Source: Aerococcaceae bacterium DSM 111021 (GTDB lineage Bacteria; Bacillota; Bacilli; Lactobacillales; Aerococcaceae). Taken from it: 64,000 nt of DNA. The notes under the pieces are model-generated. The model made no database searches. It worked only from the letters and a program-made list of their open reading frames with translations, and was not told the origin of the DNA. Position numbers and translations under genes: made by a program. Location: the NCBI GenBank assembly GCA_020112395.1, contig JACCEK010000001.1, positions 62,001 to 126,000 on the forward strand, read 5' to 3'. This document shows positions 37,356-46,400 of the stretch, piece by piece (position 1 is the stretch's first letter; each line of letters starts with the position of its first letter).

Positions 37356-38261
37356 CTATTTATCAGTATTATCTGATTTTTTATCGGACTCTTCATTATC
37401 TTCATCTTTTTCTTTTTGTTCCATATCAGCTGTATCTATTTGATCCAAATTATTCATAATCGTATGAATAAATTTAGTATGGTTTTTAAAAGCAAGATAA
37501 AGTAGAAATAATGTAATTGTAGCAAGTGTAAACTGAGTCGCAACGAATCCAGGAATTATAATGGACATTGCCTCAAGTAATAATATTGGAATAAAAGAAA
37601 TGACCACTGTAAGTTTTATCCTAGACTTAAAATCAATAGTTCTTGTGAGACGTACATTGAAAAATCCAGCCATAATACTAATCAGTAAGATTTGGAACCA
37701 ATAAACAAAAAATGAGCTAACTAATATGATAAAGAATACCATTGCGTTCATTGAAAATGATTCCTCAGCGATATAATTTAAAAATAACTCAAATCGGTGT
37801 TGATTTGCAAATAAGTAATCATAACCTGGTATTTCTTGTACAGTTTCACCGACTGTTAAGAAAGCATAATCTTCAATAATAAAAATTCCAAAGGGCGCAT
37901 TTGGCTCTAACATCGTTCGTTGTTTCTCTGAAATCTCAGATTCAAAGCCCATTTCAGAATTAATTGAATCATCTATTACAATCTGTACTGAATCTGATTG
38001 ATAATAGAGTGGTTTTTCGCCATCGGCAATATTTAAAGTGCCTTCTGATAAAGTATACTCTGGAATATATTCGACTGCATTAGAGAAATCCTGTGAAATT
38101 CTAGAAAATGTCGGTATAATATTAATGAAAAGTGCTAATGTCATGACTAATATTGAACCAAAAGCAACCAAATGAATATATTTCCATGGTACATTTATCG
38201 ATTCAATATAATAGCGAGGATTTTTCAATCCTAGTTTAAGTAAATTAAATATTTTCTTCAT
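37356..38261 (-). CDS. DUF1189 family membrane protein
   Basis: This 301-residue protein fits the DUF1189 family. A short basic N-terminus (FNLLKLGLKNPRYY) precedes one membrane helix (about 30-50), a soluble extracytoplasmic region (about 55-170) and a group of about four membrane helices (175-270). The C-terminal tail is very acidic (DMEQKEKDEDNEESDKKSD). The function is unknown. AAAGGA lies upstream of the ATG. Four TGAA-type tetranucleotide repeats lie just before that site. Confidence 0.82.
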   Translation of the reverse strand: MKKIFNLLKLGLKNPRYYIESINVPWKYIHLVAFGSILVMTLALFINIIPTFSRISQDFSNAVEYIPEYTLSEGTLNIADGEKPLYYQSDSVQIVIDDSINSEMGFESEISEKQRTMLEPNAPFGIFIIEDYAFLTVGETVQEIPGYDYLFANQHRFELFLNYIAEESFSMNAMVFFIILVSSFFVYWFQILLISIMAGFFNVRLTRTIDFKSRIKLTVVISFIPILLLEAMSIIIPGFVATQFTLATITLFLLYLAFKNHTKFIHTIMNNLDQIDTADMEQKEKDEDNEESDKKSDNTDK

Positions 38262-38417
38262 TGAACCGTCCTTTACTAATTAAATTCATTCATTCATTCA
38301 TCTTATCAAAGTAGTGTGAATTATCAAGTAAATTTGTCTTCTTTGATAAGATGGAGTTTAACCTAACTATATTAAGTCAATATGTACTGATAATATGTCT
38401 AAGTTACATAAAAATAG

Positions 38418-41090
38418 TTATGCTTGAGTCTTCGAGTAGTTTTGCTTGTTTTTTGATTCTTTTTTTCTGTCAATATAAATTACTCCAAGTAAACTAGTAA
38501 AACCTATTATAGATAAAATACTACCGAACACAATAGAACGTGGGAAGTAATGAAGATCTATTGTATGTTGACCATTCGTTAAAGGAATAGCCATTAATGT
38601 ATCATTTAGAACACTAACAGGCTGAACGTCTTGACCATCGACATTAATGTTCCATGCTGCATCATAAGGAATAGTGAATAAGAGATAGGCTTCATCTTGT
38701 TCAATATTGATGTTTCCTTTTATTCTATTGTGACTTGATTGAGTAACATTAAATTGATTATCTTGTTTAGTGTCCATCATATTTTCATAACGTTCTAAGT
38801 CAAACTCATAGAGTTCAAGTAGATTTGATTGTAATTCTTCTTCCTCTAATTCAACATCAAAGTATTGATCTTCTCTGATTGTATTATAACTAGCATTGTA
38901 AATTTGACGTCTTCTAAACGGAGAATAAAAACGATAATGATTAGAATTTAAATCTAAAGAAATATTTTTGCTTGAAAACTGACTTGGAATACTAAAGTAA
39001 TATGGATTTGTACTAGTCGTATCAAAATGCCAACGAATTCTAGGTGTTTGAGCATCACTTTCAGAAGTATCTTTATAAGTATAATAGTCTCCATCCCCAG
39101 TATCTGTCACTTCTACGTTCTCATAGGTAACATCTGTAAACTCATGCTCAGTAAAGTAAGGTTCTTCTATACCATTGTAATCAATGAGGCTCAGTAATAA
39201 TTCTTGGTTTTCGATTGGACGATGTGAACTAAAAGAGCTTTTTTCATTCACTATATCCGGACTCACTTCAATACCTAAGCCAAAGTATCTTTCATTTTCA
39301 TAGACTTTTACTCGAGAAAACTGACTCATTACAGGGTGGAAATCAATATCTAAATCTGTTGCTTCAGGATAAAGAACGTACCCGTCCTCATCTGTATGTT
39401 CATCGGTATTGTCGGTCGAATCTAAAAAGTAACGAATATTAAAGAAATCATCTAAAAATAACGTTCCATTAGTATACGTTGCGAAACCATTACCGTCTGG
39501 TTGACCTAAGTAACCGTAAAGTTCAGGAACGTGTGCTTCAATTGTTGAACCAAAATGATCCATACCGCTATAATGAGTGTACATTGCTTCATTTTTCGTT
39601 CGCATAAATGTTTTACTAATTCGATAAAAATCAGTATCTGAATGTCTGAGACCAGATAAACTTTGATCCAATATTTCAGTATAGTCTTCAAACTTTGACT
39701 GTTGAACATAATTAATATCTGACATGATTATGTAAGCATTGATAAACATTTCAGCAAATACAAAAATGAAAAGAATTGAGTAACGAATTAATTTAGCTGG
39801 CCTCTCGAGTTGGATAATAATGACAAAAGCGAGGAAAAATGCGAGTGATATAAATATATTTATATCATTTAAAAACGTATACTCATTAATCCACAAATAA
39901 TAACCAGAGAAAATCGCCATTCCAATAATAGCGGTAATTAAAACACCAAGGGAAAAACGCTTTGGTTGGTATTTGAATGCTTTAATTGCCATAATTATTA
40001 TGAAAAAACTAGTAGTAAACGAGAATCTAAAGTGATACCAAATTGGAAATTGGCCGCCGTGCCAAAGTTTATTCAGTAAATCATATCTAAAAGAAAGTGC
40101 GAAAAACCCAATAATAAATACTGCTACTAATTTCTCCGAAAGTTTGATTTTTTTATTAATAAAAAACAATCCAGCAAAGAATAATACGAGCATTCCAGCA
40201 TAAATATTAGGAGAGCCCGAAGACATCTCATCAAAATTAAAGCTACCAACGAATAATTTTGATGCGACATCTTGTATTGTATGGGCAACTTCCCAATCTA
40301 ATTCAAGTTCTAAATAACTACCTTTATTTTGTGTTAGAGAATAATATGTAGGAACTAGGGCAATACCAGCAATTAGAGCTGCGATAATTGAGTGTAGACC
40401 AAACTTAAAGTACGAGATTACAGTATCCTTTATATTAAAAGTAGTTTGCTTTTCTATAATGACATACAGTGCATATAAAGCTAAGAAAATACAAATCATA
40501 TAACCAATATAATAGTTTGCGATTAATAAAACAGCTAAAGAGAAGACATAAAGTACACGTCCTTTGCTAGATATCAATCTATCTAAGCCTAAAGCAATTA
40601 GTGGAAGTAGTATTAGTCCATCCAACCACATAATATTTAATTGATAAACGATTGTATAACTCATGAAAGTGTAAGATAAACTAAATATGTTGGCCGGAAT
40701 AGTTTTTAGTGCATATTTCTGACGAGAAAAATACATGAATGTTAAACTGCTCGTTAATAGTTTTAAGTAAGTAATAAGCGTCACAGCGACCTCAAAATTT
40801 GATTCGTTAAAAAATAAAAAAATCAAGTTAAAGGGGCTTAGTAAGTAATAGGCCCACAAACCAAGCATCTCGCCACCGAGAGCTTTTTCAAAGCTATAAA
40901 GTAGCATTTCAGGCGATTGAGTAAGGGTTTCTTTATACATACTATAAAAATCAATATATTGTTGACCTAAATCAACTGTAAGCATCGTATCTTTCCCAAA
41001 GGGAGTAAATTGAAATATTATAGCTAGTCCTGTGAAGAAAATGGAAACAAATAATGCATTAAATAAATATGGTTTAAGTTTCTTTATCAT
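38418..41090 (-). CDS. yfhO: YfhO family membrane protein (putative polymer glycosylation)
   Basis: This 890-residue protein has about 12-13 membrane helices in the first 470 residues, then a large extracellular domain (about 480-860) and a final membrane helix with a basic tail. Segments such as VDLGQQYIDFY and FEKALGGEMLGLWAYYLLSPFN are typical of YfhO. In B. subtilis and Listeria YfhO-type proteins act as GT-C-like glycosyltransferases that decorate teichoic acids. The frame is open ten codons further upstream, but AGGAG lies seven bases before the ATG at 41090. No csbB or gtcA partner gene lies in the window. Confidence 0.88.
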   Translation of the reverse strand: MIKKLKPYLFNALFVSIFFTGLAIIFQFTPFGKDTMLTVDLGQQYIDFYSMYKETLTQSPEMLLYSFEKALGGEMLGLWAYYLLSPFNLIFLFFNESNFEVAVTLITYLKLLTSSLTFMYFSRQKYALKTIPANIFSLSYTFMSYTIVYQLNIMWLDGLILLPLIALGLDRLISSKGRVLYVFSLAVLLIANYYIGYMICIFLALYALYVIIEKQTTFNIKDTVISYFKFGLHSIIAALIAGIALVPTYYSLTQNKGSYLELELDWEVAHTIQDVASKLFVGSFNFDEMSSGSPNIYAGMLVLFFAGLFFINKKIKLSEKLVAVFIIGFFALSFRYDLLNKLWHGGQFPIWYHFRFSFTTSFFIIIMAIKAFKYQPKRFSLGVLITAIIGMAIFSGYYLWINEYTFLNDINIFISLAFFLAFVIIIQLERPAKLIRYSILFIFVFAEMFINAYIIMSDINYVQQSKFEDYTEILDQSLSGLRHSDTDFYRISKTFMRTKNEAMYTHYSGMDHFGSTIEAHVPELYGYLGQPDGNGFATYTNGTLFLDDFFNIRYFLDSTDNTDEHTDEDGYVLYPEATDLDIDFHPVMSQFSRVKVYENERYFGLGIEVSPDIVNEKSSFSSHRPIENQELLLSLIDYNGIEEPYFTEHEFTDVTYENVEVTDTGDGDYYTYKDTSESDAQTPRIRWHFDTTSTNPYYFSIPSQFSSKNISLDLNSNHYRFYSPFRRRQIYNASYNTIREDQYFDVELEEEELQSNLLELYEFDLERYENMMDTKQDNQFNVTQSSHNRIKGNINIEQDEAYLLFTIPYDAAWNINVDGQDVQPVSVLNDTLMAIPLTNGQHTIDLHYFPRSIVFGSILSIIGFTSLLGVIYIDRKKESKNKQNYSKTQA

Positions 41091-41284
41091 TTTGTGACTC
41101 CTAACGAAATTAATAATCATTTCATATATTAACAGACAAAAATTAGGTATTCATCTATTTAGTATGTAAAAACTATGAAGATAAATTAAAGATTGATGTA
41201 AGTCTTTTGGTTTGATACAATTTTGTGTAATTGTTTGATATAATAATCAAGTGAATTTAAACTTTTTTAGAGGGGAGAAGATAA

Positions 41285-43405
41285 ATGGCACGTTACAAAA
41301 TAAAACAAAAGAAAAAACGTTCGCATATACCGGGACGACTTAATCTCTTGTTTTTTATTTCATTTTTAGTCTTTACAGTGTTGTTTATCCGATTAGGATA
41401 TATTCAATTATATAGCGGAGAACGTTACTCAAATATGGTACAAAGAACGGAATCAACTTTATCAACCGGTTCAGTACCACGAGGAATGATATACGATAGT
41501 AATGGGAATATTTTAGTGGGTAATAGACCGGAGCAAGCAATTCTTTATACGCGTGACCGTGATTCAAGAGTGTCGTCACAAGATATTGTTAACGTTGCAA
41601 CGCAACTAGCTTCATTAATTGAAGTGCCAACATCTACTTTAACTGAACGCGATTTAAAAGATTATTTTATAATTAAGAACGAAAATTTAGTTAATAGTCG
41701 TTTGACTGACGATGAGTTATTACTACCTGGATCAGAGTTGTATACTGTCCAACTTGATTATGTTACGTCAGAGGATATTCAATTTAGTAATGCTGAATTG
41801 AAGATAGCCGCTTTGTTCAAACAAATGAATAGTGCATATGCATTATCTACAGTAACTGTTAAAAATCAGAATGTGACAGAACAAGAAATCGCAAGGGTAT
41901 CAGAACAATTAAGTCAATTACCGGGTATTAGTATTGGAACTGACTGGCAACGAGTTTACCCAATGGGTGAGATGCTAAGATCCGTATTTGGTCAAGTATC
42001 TACTGAACAGGGTGGTATTCCAAGTGAGCTTGCACCTGAGTTGCTTCGTCGTGGGTATGCGATGAATGATCGTGTTGGTATTAGTTATTTAGAACAAGAA
42101 TATGAAAATGCCTTAAAAGGAACAAAGTCTTTATTTAACTTTGTAACTGATTCTTCAGATGATATCTTAGAAAACGATATGTTATATGAGGGAACAAAAG
42201 GAGATAATTTAGTTCTTACAATAAATACGGAATTCCAACGAAAATTAGATGAAATTGCTGAAAACTCTCTAATGTCGATGGAACAACAAGGATTAAATGA
42301 CCGAGTATATATTGTGGCATCAAATCCTAAGAATGGTGACATACTAGGCATTTCTGGAAAACGTTTTGAATATAACGAAGACACAGATTCATATAATACC
42401 GATGAGATTATCGATGATACTCTTGGAGCTATTAATACGAGTTATGGTATGGGATCAACGGTAAAACCAGCGATGGTTGCGATGGGCTACATGGAAGAAG
42501 TTATTTCTTTAGATAATAATATTTTAGTTGATGAACCATTGAAATTCCAAGCTTCACAAGAAAAAACTTCGGTGTTCAATCCAACTGGCGAGATGCCGAT
42601 TGATGATATTGAAGCCTTACAAAAATCATCCAATATATACATGATTAAACTTGCCATGATGATCGGTGGTCAAACTAATTATGAAGAAAATGGTCGATTA
42701 TCTATTAATGAAAATACAATTGATATTTTACGTAGTTACTTTGCTCAATTTGGTTTAGGGACAAATACGGGTATTGACTTACCAGTTGAGTCATCTGGAT
42801 TTAGTCCTCAAAGTGATCAATTAGTAAGTGCGCTTGACTTATCATATGGTCAGTTTGACTTATACACACCGTTACAAATGGGTCAATACGCAGCAACAAT
42901 TGCAAATGGAGGTATACGTTACGCACCTAGATTAGTCAAAGAAATCCGTGGAACTGACTCGAATGGAGAGTTGGGTTCAGTAAAAGCATCAAATGAAACT
43001 AAAATTCTAAACGTTATTCCGATTGATGAAGCGGCTATGGATAGAATTCATGAAGGAATGAGACAAGTATCTCATACACTTGATGGAACAGCTCGTTACT
43101 TATTTATGGAATATCCAATTGAAGTTGGATCCAAGACAGGGACAACTGAGGCATTTTATTCTGGACCGATTCAATATGCACAAAATCAACCTGTAACTAA
43201 TGCAACATATGTTGGTTTTGCACCATTTGATGACCCAGAAATTGCTATAACAGTTGTAATACCTTATTTAGAAGAGGAGAACTGGGGACGAGAAAGTACT
43301 CGTGTTGCTCACGAAGTTATGAATGCATACTTCGAAATGAAAGCTGAGACAAGTGACTCTATAGAAAGTTATTTAAACAGTCCAGCTTCACAAGAAATTA
43401 ATTAG
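41285..43405 (+). CDS. Class B penicillin-binding protein (PBP2b type)
   Basis: This 706-residue transpeptidase has a basic cytoplasmic start, one membrane helix (about residues 20-42), a PBP dimer domain and a transpeptidase domain. The active-site motifs are S391-T-V-K394 (GMGSTVKP), SSN (KSSNIYM) and K617-TGT. It crosslinks peptidoglycan at the outer membrane face. The N-terminal KQKKKRSHIPGRLN and the location close to rpmG suggest the elongation-type PBP2b of lactic acid bacteria rather than FtsI; no PASTA domain is present. GAGGGGAGAAG precedes the ATG. Confidence 0.92.
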   Translation: MARYKIKQKKKRSHIPGRLNLLFFISFLVFTVLFIRLGYIQLYSGERYSNMVQRTESTLSTGSVPRGMIYDSNGNILVGNRPEQAILYTRDRDSRVSSQDIVNVATQLASLIEVPTSTLTERDLKDYFIIKNENLVNSRLTDDELLLPGSELYTVQLDYVTSEDIQFSNAELKIAALFKQMNSAYALSTVTVKNQNVTEQEIARVSEQLSQLPGISIGTDWQRVYPMGEMLRSVFGQVSTEQGGIPSELAPELLRRGYAMNDRVGISYLEQEYENALKGTKSLFNFVTDSSDDILENDMLYEGTKGDNLVLTINTEFQRKLDEIAENSLMSMEQQGLNDRVYIVASNPKNGDILGISGKRFEYNEDTDSYNTDEIIDDTLGAINTSYGMGSTVKPAMVAMGYMEEVISLDNNILVDEPLKFQASQEKTSVFNPTGEMPIDDIEALQKSSNIYMIKLAMMIGGQTNYEENGRLSINENTIDILRSYFAQFGLGTNTGIDLPVESSGFSPQSDQLVSALDLSYGQFDLYTPLQMGQYAATIANGGIRYAPRLVKEIRGTDSNGELGSVKASNETKILNVIPIDEAAMDRIHEGMRQVSHTLDGTARYLFMEYPIEVGSKTGTTEAFYSGPIQYAQNQPVTNATYVGFAPFDDPEIAITVVIPYLEEENWGRESTRVAHEVMNAYFEMKAETSDSIESYLNSPASQEIN

Positions 43406-43408
43406 TTT

Positions 43409-43453
43409 AAAAAGCACCTTAGTTTATGAAATTTAAACTAAGGTGCTTTTTAT
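43409..43453. terminator. Bidirectional terminator after the PBP gene
   Basis: AAAAAGCACCTTAGTTTA pairs with its near-perfect complement around a short loop; A and T runs flank it. Confidence 0.92.
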
Positions 43454-43505
43454 ATACAATAAAACCCTAATTGATAATTAATCAACTAGGGTCATAATGT
43501 TAAAA

Positions 43506-44135
43506 TTAATAGTAGTAATATGCTCCATCAGTAATAATAGAAGCAATATCATGTATACTCATATCTGAATTAAGTTCGAAATCGCCAGCTTGTATAACAG
43601 CGTTTAAATCCCATTCATCTAATAAGCTTTGGAATTCTGCTGCTGAAGTAATAAAACCATCTGATTCAAGACGTGAAGCTATGTCGCTTGACGCTTCACC
43701 AGACGAAATAGTAAAACTGCCCTCTAAATCTGGCTGAGCTTCTGCTGCTTCGCCTGTTTCTTCAGTGCCTGCTGATTCTTCATTGTTATTTTCAGTATCA
43801 GATTCATCGTTATTCGTTTCTGCGCCATTATTCTCAAGACGAGCAAGAAGAGATTCATTGGCTTCAGTTAAACTACGGACTTGTTCATCAGTACTCGATT
43901 CATCTTGATTGTCTCCGGAGTTTAATGACTCATTCAATGAATCGCGTTCAGCTACTAAAGAACTAACTTGTTCTTCGTATTGACTAATCTGTTCTTGGTC
44001 TGCTGATCCTAATAAAGAGTTTACTTGTAAACCTTCAACTGGTGCTTGGCCTTGAACAAAAATAGCGAAAGCGCCAGATAAAATGCCGGCAGAAAGAAAT
44101 CCGATACCTAATGAACGTAATGTATTTTTTTTCAT
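43506..44135 (-). CDS. Secreted or anchored protein with C-terminal MltG-like (LysM-like) domain, no catalytic domain
   Basis: This 209-residue protein starts MKKNTLRSLG with a hydrophobic stretch (about residues 8-29) that is a signal peptide or anchor. A coiled-coil-like segment (50-85) is followed by a Glu/Asn/Ser-rich linker (86-135). The last 70 residues (FTISSGEASSDIASRLESDG to the end) resemble the N-terminal LysM-like subdomain of the endolytic transglycosylase MltG (YceG), but the catalytic domain is absent. It ends in four tyrosines. The ATG at 44135 follows AAAGGA; the open frame extends 13 codons further. It is the second gene of a two-gene unit. Function unknown; a wall-binding role is inference. 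Confidence 0.65.
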   Translation of the reverse strand: MKKNTLRSLGIGFLSAGILSGAFAIFVQGQAPVEGLQVNSLLGSADQEQISQYEEQVSSLVAERDSLNESLNSGDNQDESSTDEQVRSLTEANESLLARLENNGAETNNDESDTENNNEESAGTEETGEAAEAQPDLEGSFTISSGEASSDIASRLESDGFITSAAEFQSLLDEWDLNAVIQAGDFELNSDMSIHDIASIITDGAYYYY

Positions 44136-44148
44136 CGAATGTTCCTTT

Positions 44149-44547
44149 CTAACGATTTTCAATATAATCGTCAATAACTTTTTGAATCGTTACTGAGTTT
44201 AATTGAACTTCTTGACTGATTTCATGCATTGTATAACCTTGAGAGTATAGACGGATAATCATTTCATGTTGATTATCTGAAACTTCTTCCACTTCTTGTG
44301 GTTCAGTCGGTTCATTGTCATACACTTCCTCAGTCGTGTTATAAACGACTGTATCGTTATAAGGCATATTTTGATTTTTTTCAAGTTCAGCTAATCGAGT
44401 TTTGATTGCGTATAATTCTTCTGATTGTTGAACTGAATATTCATTAATTTGCTCAGTAACATCTTGGTCATCTCCTGCGAAGAATGAAGCAACTAATAAA
44501 ATAATTGCAATGACTAATAGGGCAATGACTAAAATCCAAATGTCCAT
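44149..44547 (-). CDS. Membrane-anchored protein with C-terminal helix-turn-helix-like region
   Basis: This 132-residue protein begins MDIWILVIAL with one membrane helix (about residues 3-24). A helical stretch (35-60) and an acidic linker (65-95) follow. The C-terminus (about 98-132, including RLYSQGYTMHEISQEV) resembles a helix-turn-helix of the resolvase or sigma-region-4 kind. The layout recalls the SwrB/YlxL-like DUF6115 group, but I am not sure. The ATG at 44547 follows AGAGGTGC; the frame is open 45 codons further into the promoter region, which is not credible. The MltG-like gene starts 13 bases downstream of its stop. Confidence 0.6.
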   Translation of the reverse strand: MDIWILVIALLVIAIILLVASFFAGDDQDVTEQINEYSVQQSEELYAIKTRLAELEKNQNMPYNDTVVYNTTEEVYDNEPTEPQEVEEVSDNQHEMIIRLYSQGYTMHEISQEVQLNSVTIQKVIDDYIENR

Positions 44548-44710
44548 AAAGCACCTCTTTCCATGAGTTTGTATTCTTACATTATCCAATTTTATCAAAT
44601 CTATAACAAGTTTCAACTCTAAGCATGTTACAGATTTGTAATAATTTAAATTCATTTTACCAATATATATAAGAAAGAGCAAAATATAACGAGTTTTTTA
44701 AAAAATATAT

Positions 44711-44738
44711 TTGTTACTTCCGTAATTTGTGATATAAT
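44711..44738 (+). promoter_or_regulatory. rpmG promoter
   Basis: TTGTTA (44711-44716), 16-base spacer, TATAAT (44733-44738). Confidence 0.7.
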
Positions 44739-44801
44739 ATTTTGGTATTGTATTGAAGATACATAAAATATCAAAACTCAATCAAGTTTGGAGGGATAAT
44801 A

Positions 44802-44954
44802 ATGCGCATTAATATTAATTTAGAATGTACTGAGTGTGGAGAACGTAATTACTTAACAAATAAAAATCGTCGTAACAACCCTGATCGTTTAGAGAAAAAT
44901 AAATATTGCCCTCGTGATCGCAAAGTTACGCTTCACAGAGAAGTAAAAAAATAA
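44802..44954 (+). CDS. rpmG: 50S ribosomal protein L33
   Basis: This 50-residue protein, starting [18 protein letters not shown] and ending [15 protein letters not shown], is L33 of the large subunit. A C-x2-C pair (CTEC) is present and a third Cys stands in YCPRD, but the fourth position is Asp, so the full zinc ribbon is incomplete. Firmicutes often carry zinc and zinc-free L33 paralogues; the zinc-free forms can be under Zur control, but I see no clear Zur box here. GGAGGGA precedes the ATG. A promoter and a terminator bracket the gene, so it is transcribed alone. Confidence 0.95.
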   Translation: MRININLECTECGERNYLTNKNRRNNPDRLEKNKYCPRDRKVTLHREVKK

Positions 44955-44968
44955 GACTTAATAGCACT

Positions 44969-45013
44969 ATACAGAGATTAATCGAGAAATCGATAATCCC
45001 TGTATTTTTTTTG
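44969..45013 (+). terminator. Terminator after rpmG
   Basis: ATACAG, GATTA and TCGA pair with TCGA, TAATC and CTGTAT (one mismatch, one bulge), followed by a run of T. Confidence 0.88.
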
Positions 45014-45114
45014 CTTAATATTAAGATTTAGTTTTCAATTAATATATTGGCTATGGTTTACTTGGGTCATACTATGGTAAAATATATTTGTGCATTGGAG
45101 GAGAGCGGATACAT

Positions 45115-45705
45115 ATGAAAGAAATTATAAGTGAAAAAGTTCAGATTAGAACAGCCACGCTAACTTCGCTTAAAGCAATTAATGAGGCTAATCGAAAAGA
45201 GCTTGAAGCCAATTTAAGCAAACAGTTGATAAATTATATACTTAAAAATAATTATGAAACAATTGGCTTTTATTATGGATTCAAACCAGAAATAAATACG
45301 CCTGTTATTATGAATGATATTTTTAAATTAACAAATAGTTCATTATATTTACCTAGAATAGAAGCAAACTATCAGTTAAGCTTTCGGGAATATAATAAAG
45401 AGACTCAACTTGAGACAGTTCAACGGAAGATTATGCAACCTAACGCTAATGCAGAAAGCATTAGCCTTGAGGACATTGATTTATTAATTGTTCCAGGAGT
45501 TGCATATCAAGAAAGTGGTTATCGCATAGGATTTGGTGGAGGTTATTATGACCGGGCTCTGGCTAATCAGAATGTAGAAACCGTGTCACTTATCTTTAAT
45601 GAGCAACTGTATCCCGTAGATTCTTGGCAAATTGAAGCTCATGATATTCCGATTAAAAGGCTGATAATGCCCAAAAAAGGAGAGTTTGATGAACAATCAA
45701 TTTAG
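45115..45705 (+). CDS. 5-formyltetrahydrofolate cyclo-ligase
   Basis: This 196-residue enzyme converts 5-formyl-THF to 5,10-methenyl-THF with ATP in folate metabolism. The diagnostic YRIGFGGGYYDR motif lies near residue 145, with the LIVPGVAYQ segment before it. It corresponds to B. subtilis YqgN, also next to rpmG. A TTG nine codons upstream is in frame, but it lies before the GGAGGAG ribosome site, so the ATG at 45115 is the start. The next gene overlaps its end by 17 bases. Confidence 0.93.
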   Translation: MKEIISEKVQIRTATLTSLKAINEANRKELEANLSKQLINYILKNNYETIGFYYGFKPEINTPVIMNDIFKLTNSSLYLPRIEANYQLSFREYNKETQLETVQRKIMQPNANAESISLEDIDLLIVPGVAYQESGYRIGFGGGYYDRALANQNVETVSLIFNEQLYPVDSWQIEAHDIPIKRLIMPKKGEFDEQSI

Positions 45706-46384
45706 AACATACAATCAACGACAGTATAAACCATTCATGACCTACATTTTTTTAGGCATTAATATTGCTGTCTATATTTTTATGCTTTTAAAGTATAATA
45801 CAACTACCAATGCCACGGCATTACTTGAGATGGGTGCAAATTTTTCACCTGCTATTATTCTCTACGATGAATGGTGGCGCTTAATAACTGCTGCATTTAT
45901 TCATATTGGTTTTTCACATATTTTAATGAATGGTATTACTTTATATTTTTTAGGAATCGATTTAGAGAAGACACATGGTCATGTTAAGTTTACTATTATA
46001 TACTTAATATCCGCTATAGGTGGGAATCTGTTTTCGTTTGCTTTTAATATGAATGTTTCAGCCGGCGCTTCTACAGCAATTTTTGGAATGTTTACTAGTT
46101 ACTTAGTATTAGCTTATTTAAATCCAGATTCACAAATATATAAACAACGAGCAAGTACATTTACAATTTTACTCGTTTTAAACTTTATGAATGGCTTGTT
46201 TTCATCAGGGATTGATAATTGGGGTCACTTTGGTGGCGCATTGTTTGGAGCTTTAATGACGTTTGCTATTGGCTTTGGTTCAAATCAAAGAATCACAAAG
46301 TCTAAACGCGTTTTAGCAATAATTGCAATTATTAGTATTTCAATTATATTAATCTTTTTAGGCAGAAATATGGTTTTAAGTTAA
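45689..46384 (+). CDS. Rhomboid-family intramembrane serine protease
   Basis: This 231-residue protein has about seven membrane helices. The catalytic Ser lies in GASTAIFG and the catalytic His in HFGGALFGAL; the WWRLITAAFIHIGFSHILMN region before them is also typical. It matches the membrane core of B. subtilis GluP (YqgP) but lacks the C-terminal TPR part. Rhomboids cleave membrane proteins within or near the bilayer. AAGGAGAG serves the ATG at 45689; a TTG just before is unlikely. The gene lies between fthC and glcK, as in Bacillus. Confidence 0.93.
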   Translation: MNNQFRTYNQRQYKPFMTYIFLGINIAVYIFMLLKYNTTTNATALLEMGANFSPAIILYDEWWRLITAAFIHIGFSHILMNGITLYFLGIDLEKTHGHVKFTIIYLISAIGGNLFSFAFNMNVSAGASTAIFGMFTSYLVLAYLNPDSQIYKQRASTFTILLVLNFMNGLFSSGIDNWGHFGGALFGALMTFAIGFGSNQRITKSKRVLAIIAIISISIILIFLGRNMVLS

Positions 46385-46400
46385 AATAGGAGGTTGTTTG

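Noticed and set aside
38284-38299. Four ATTC tetranucleotide repeats just upstream of the DUF1189 gene, a possible phase-variation tract
   Set aside because: Only four units, and they lie before the ribosome site rather than in the coding region; too few to claim slippage.
44548-44682. 45-codon extension of the membrane HTH protein
   Set aside because: It runs into the divergent rpmG promoter region, has no ribosome site, and AGAGGTGC clearly precedes the ATG at 44547.
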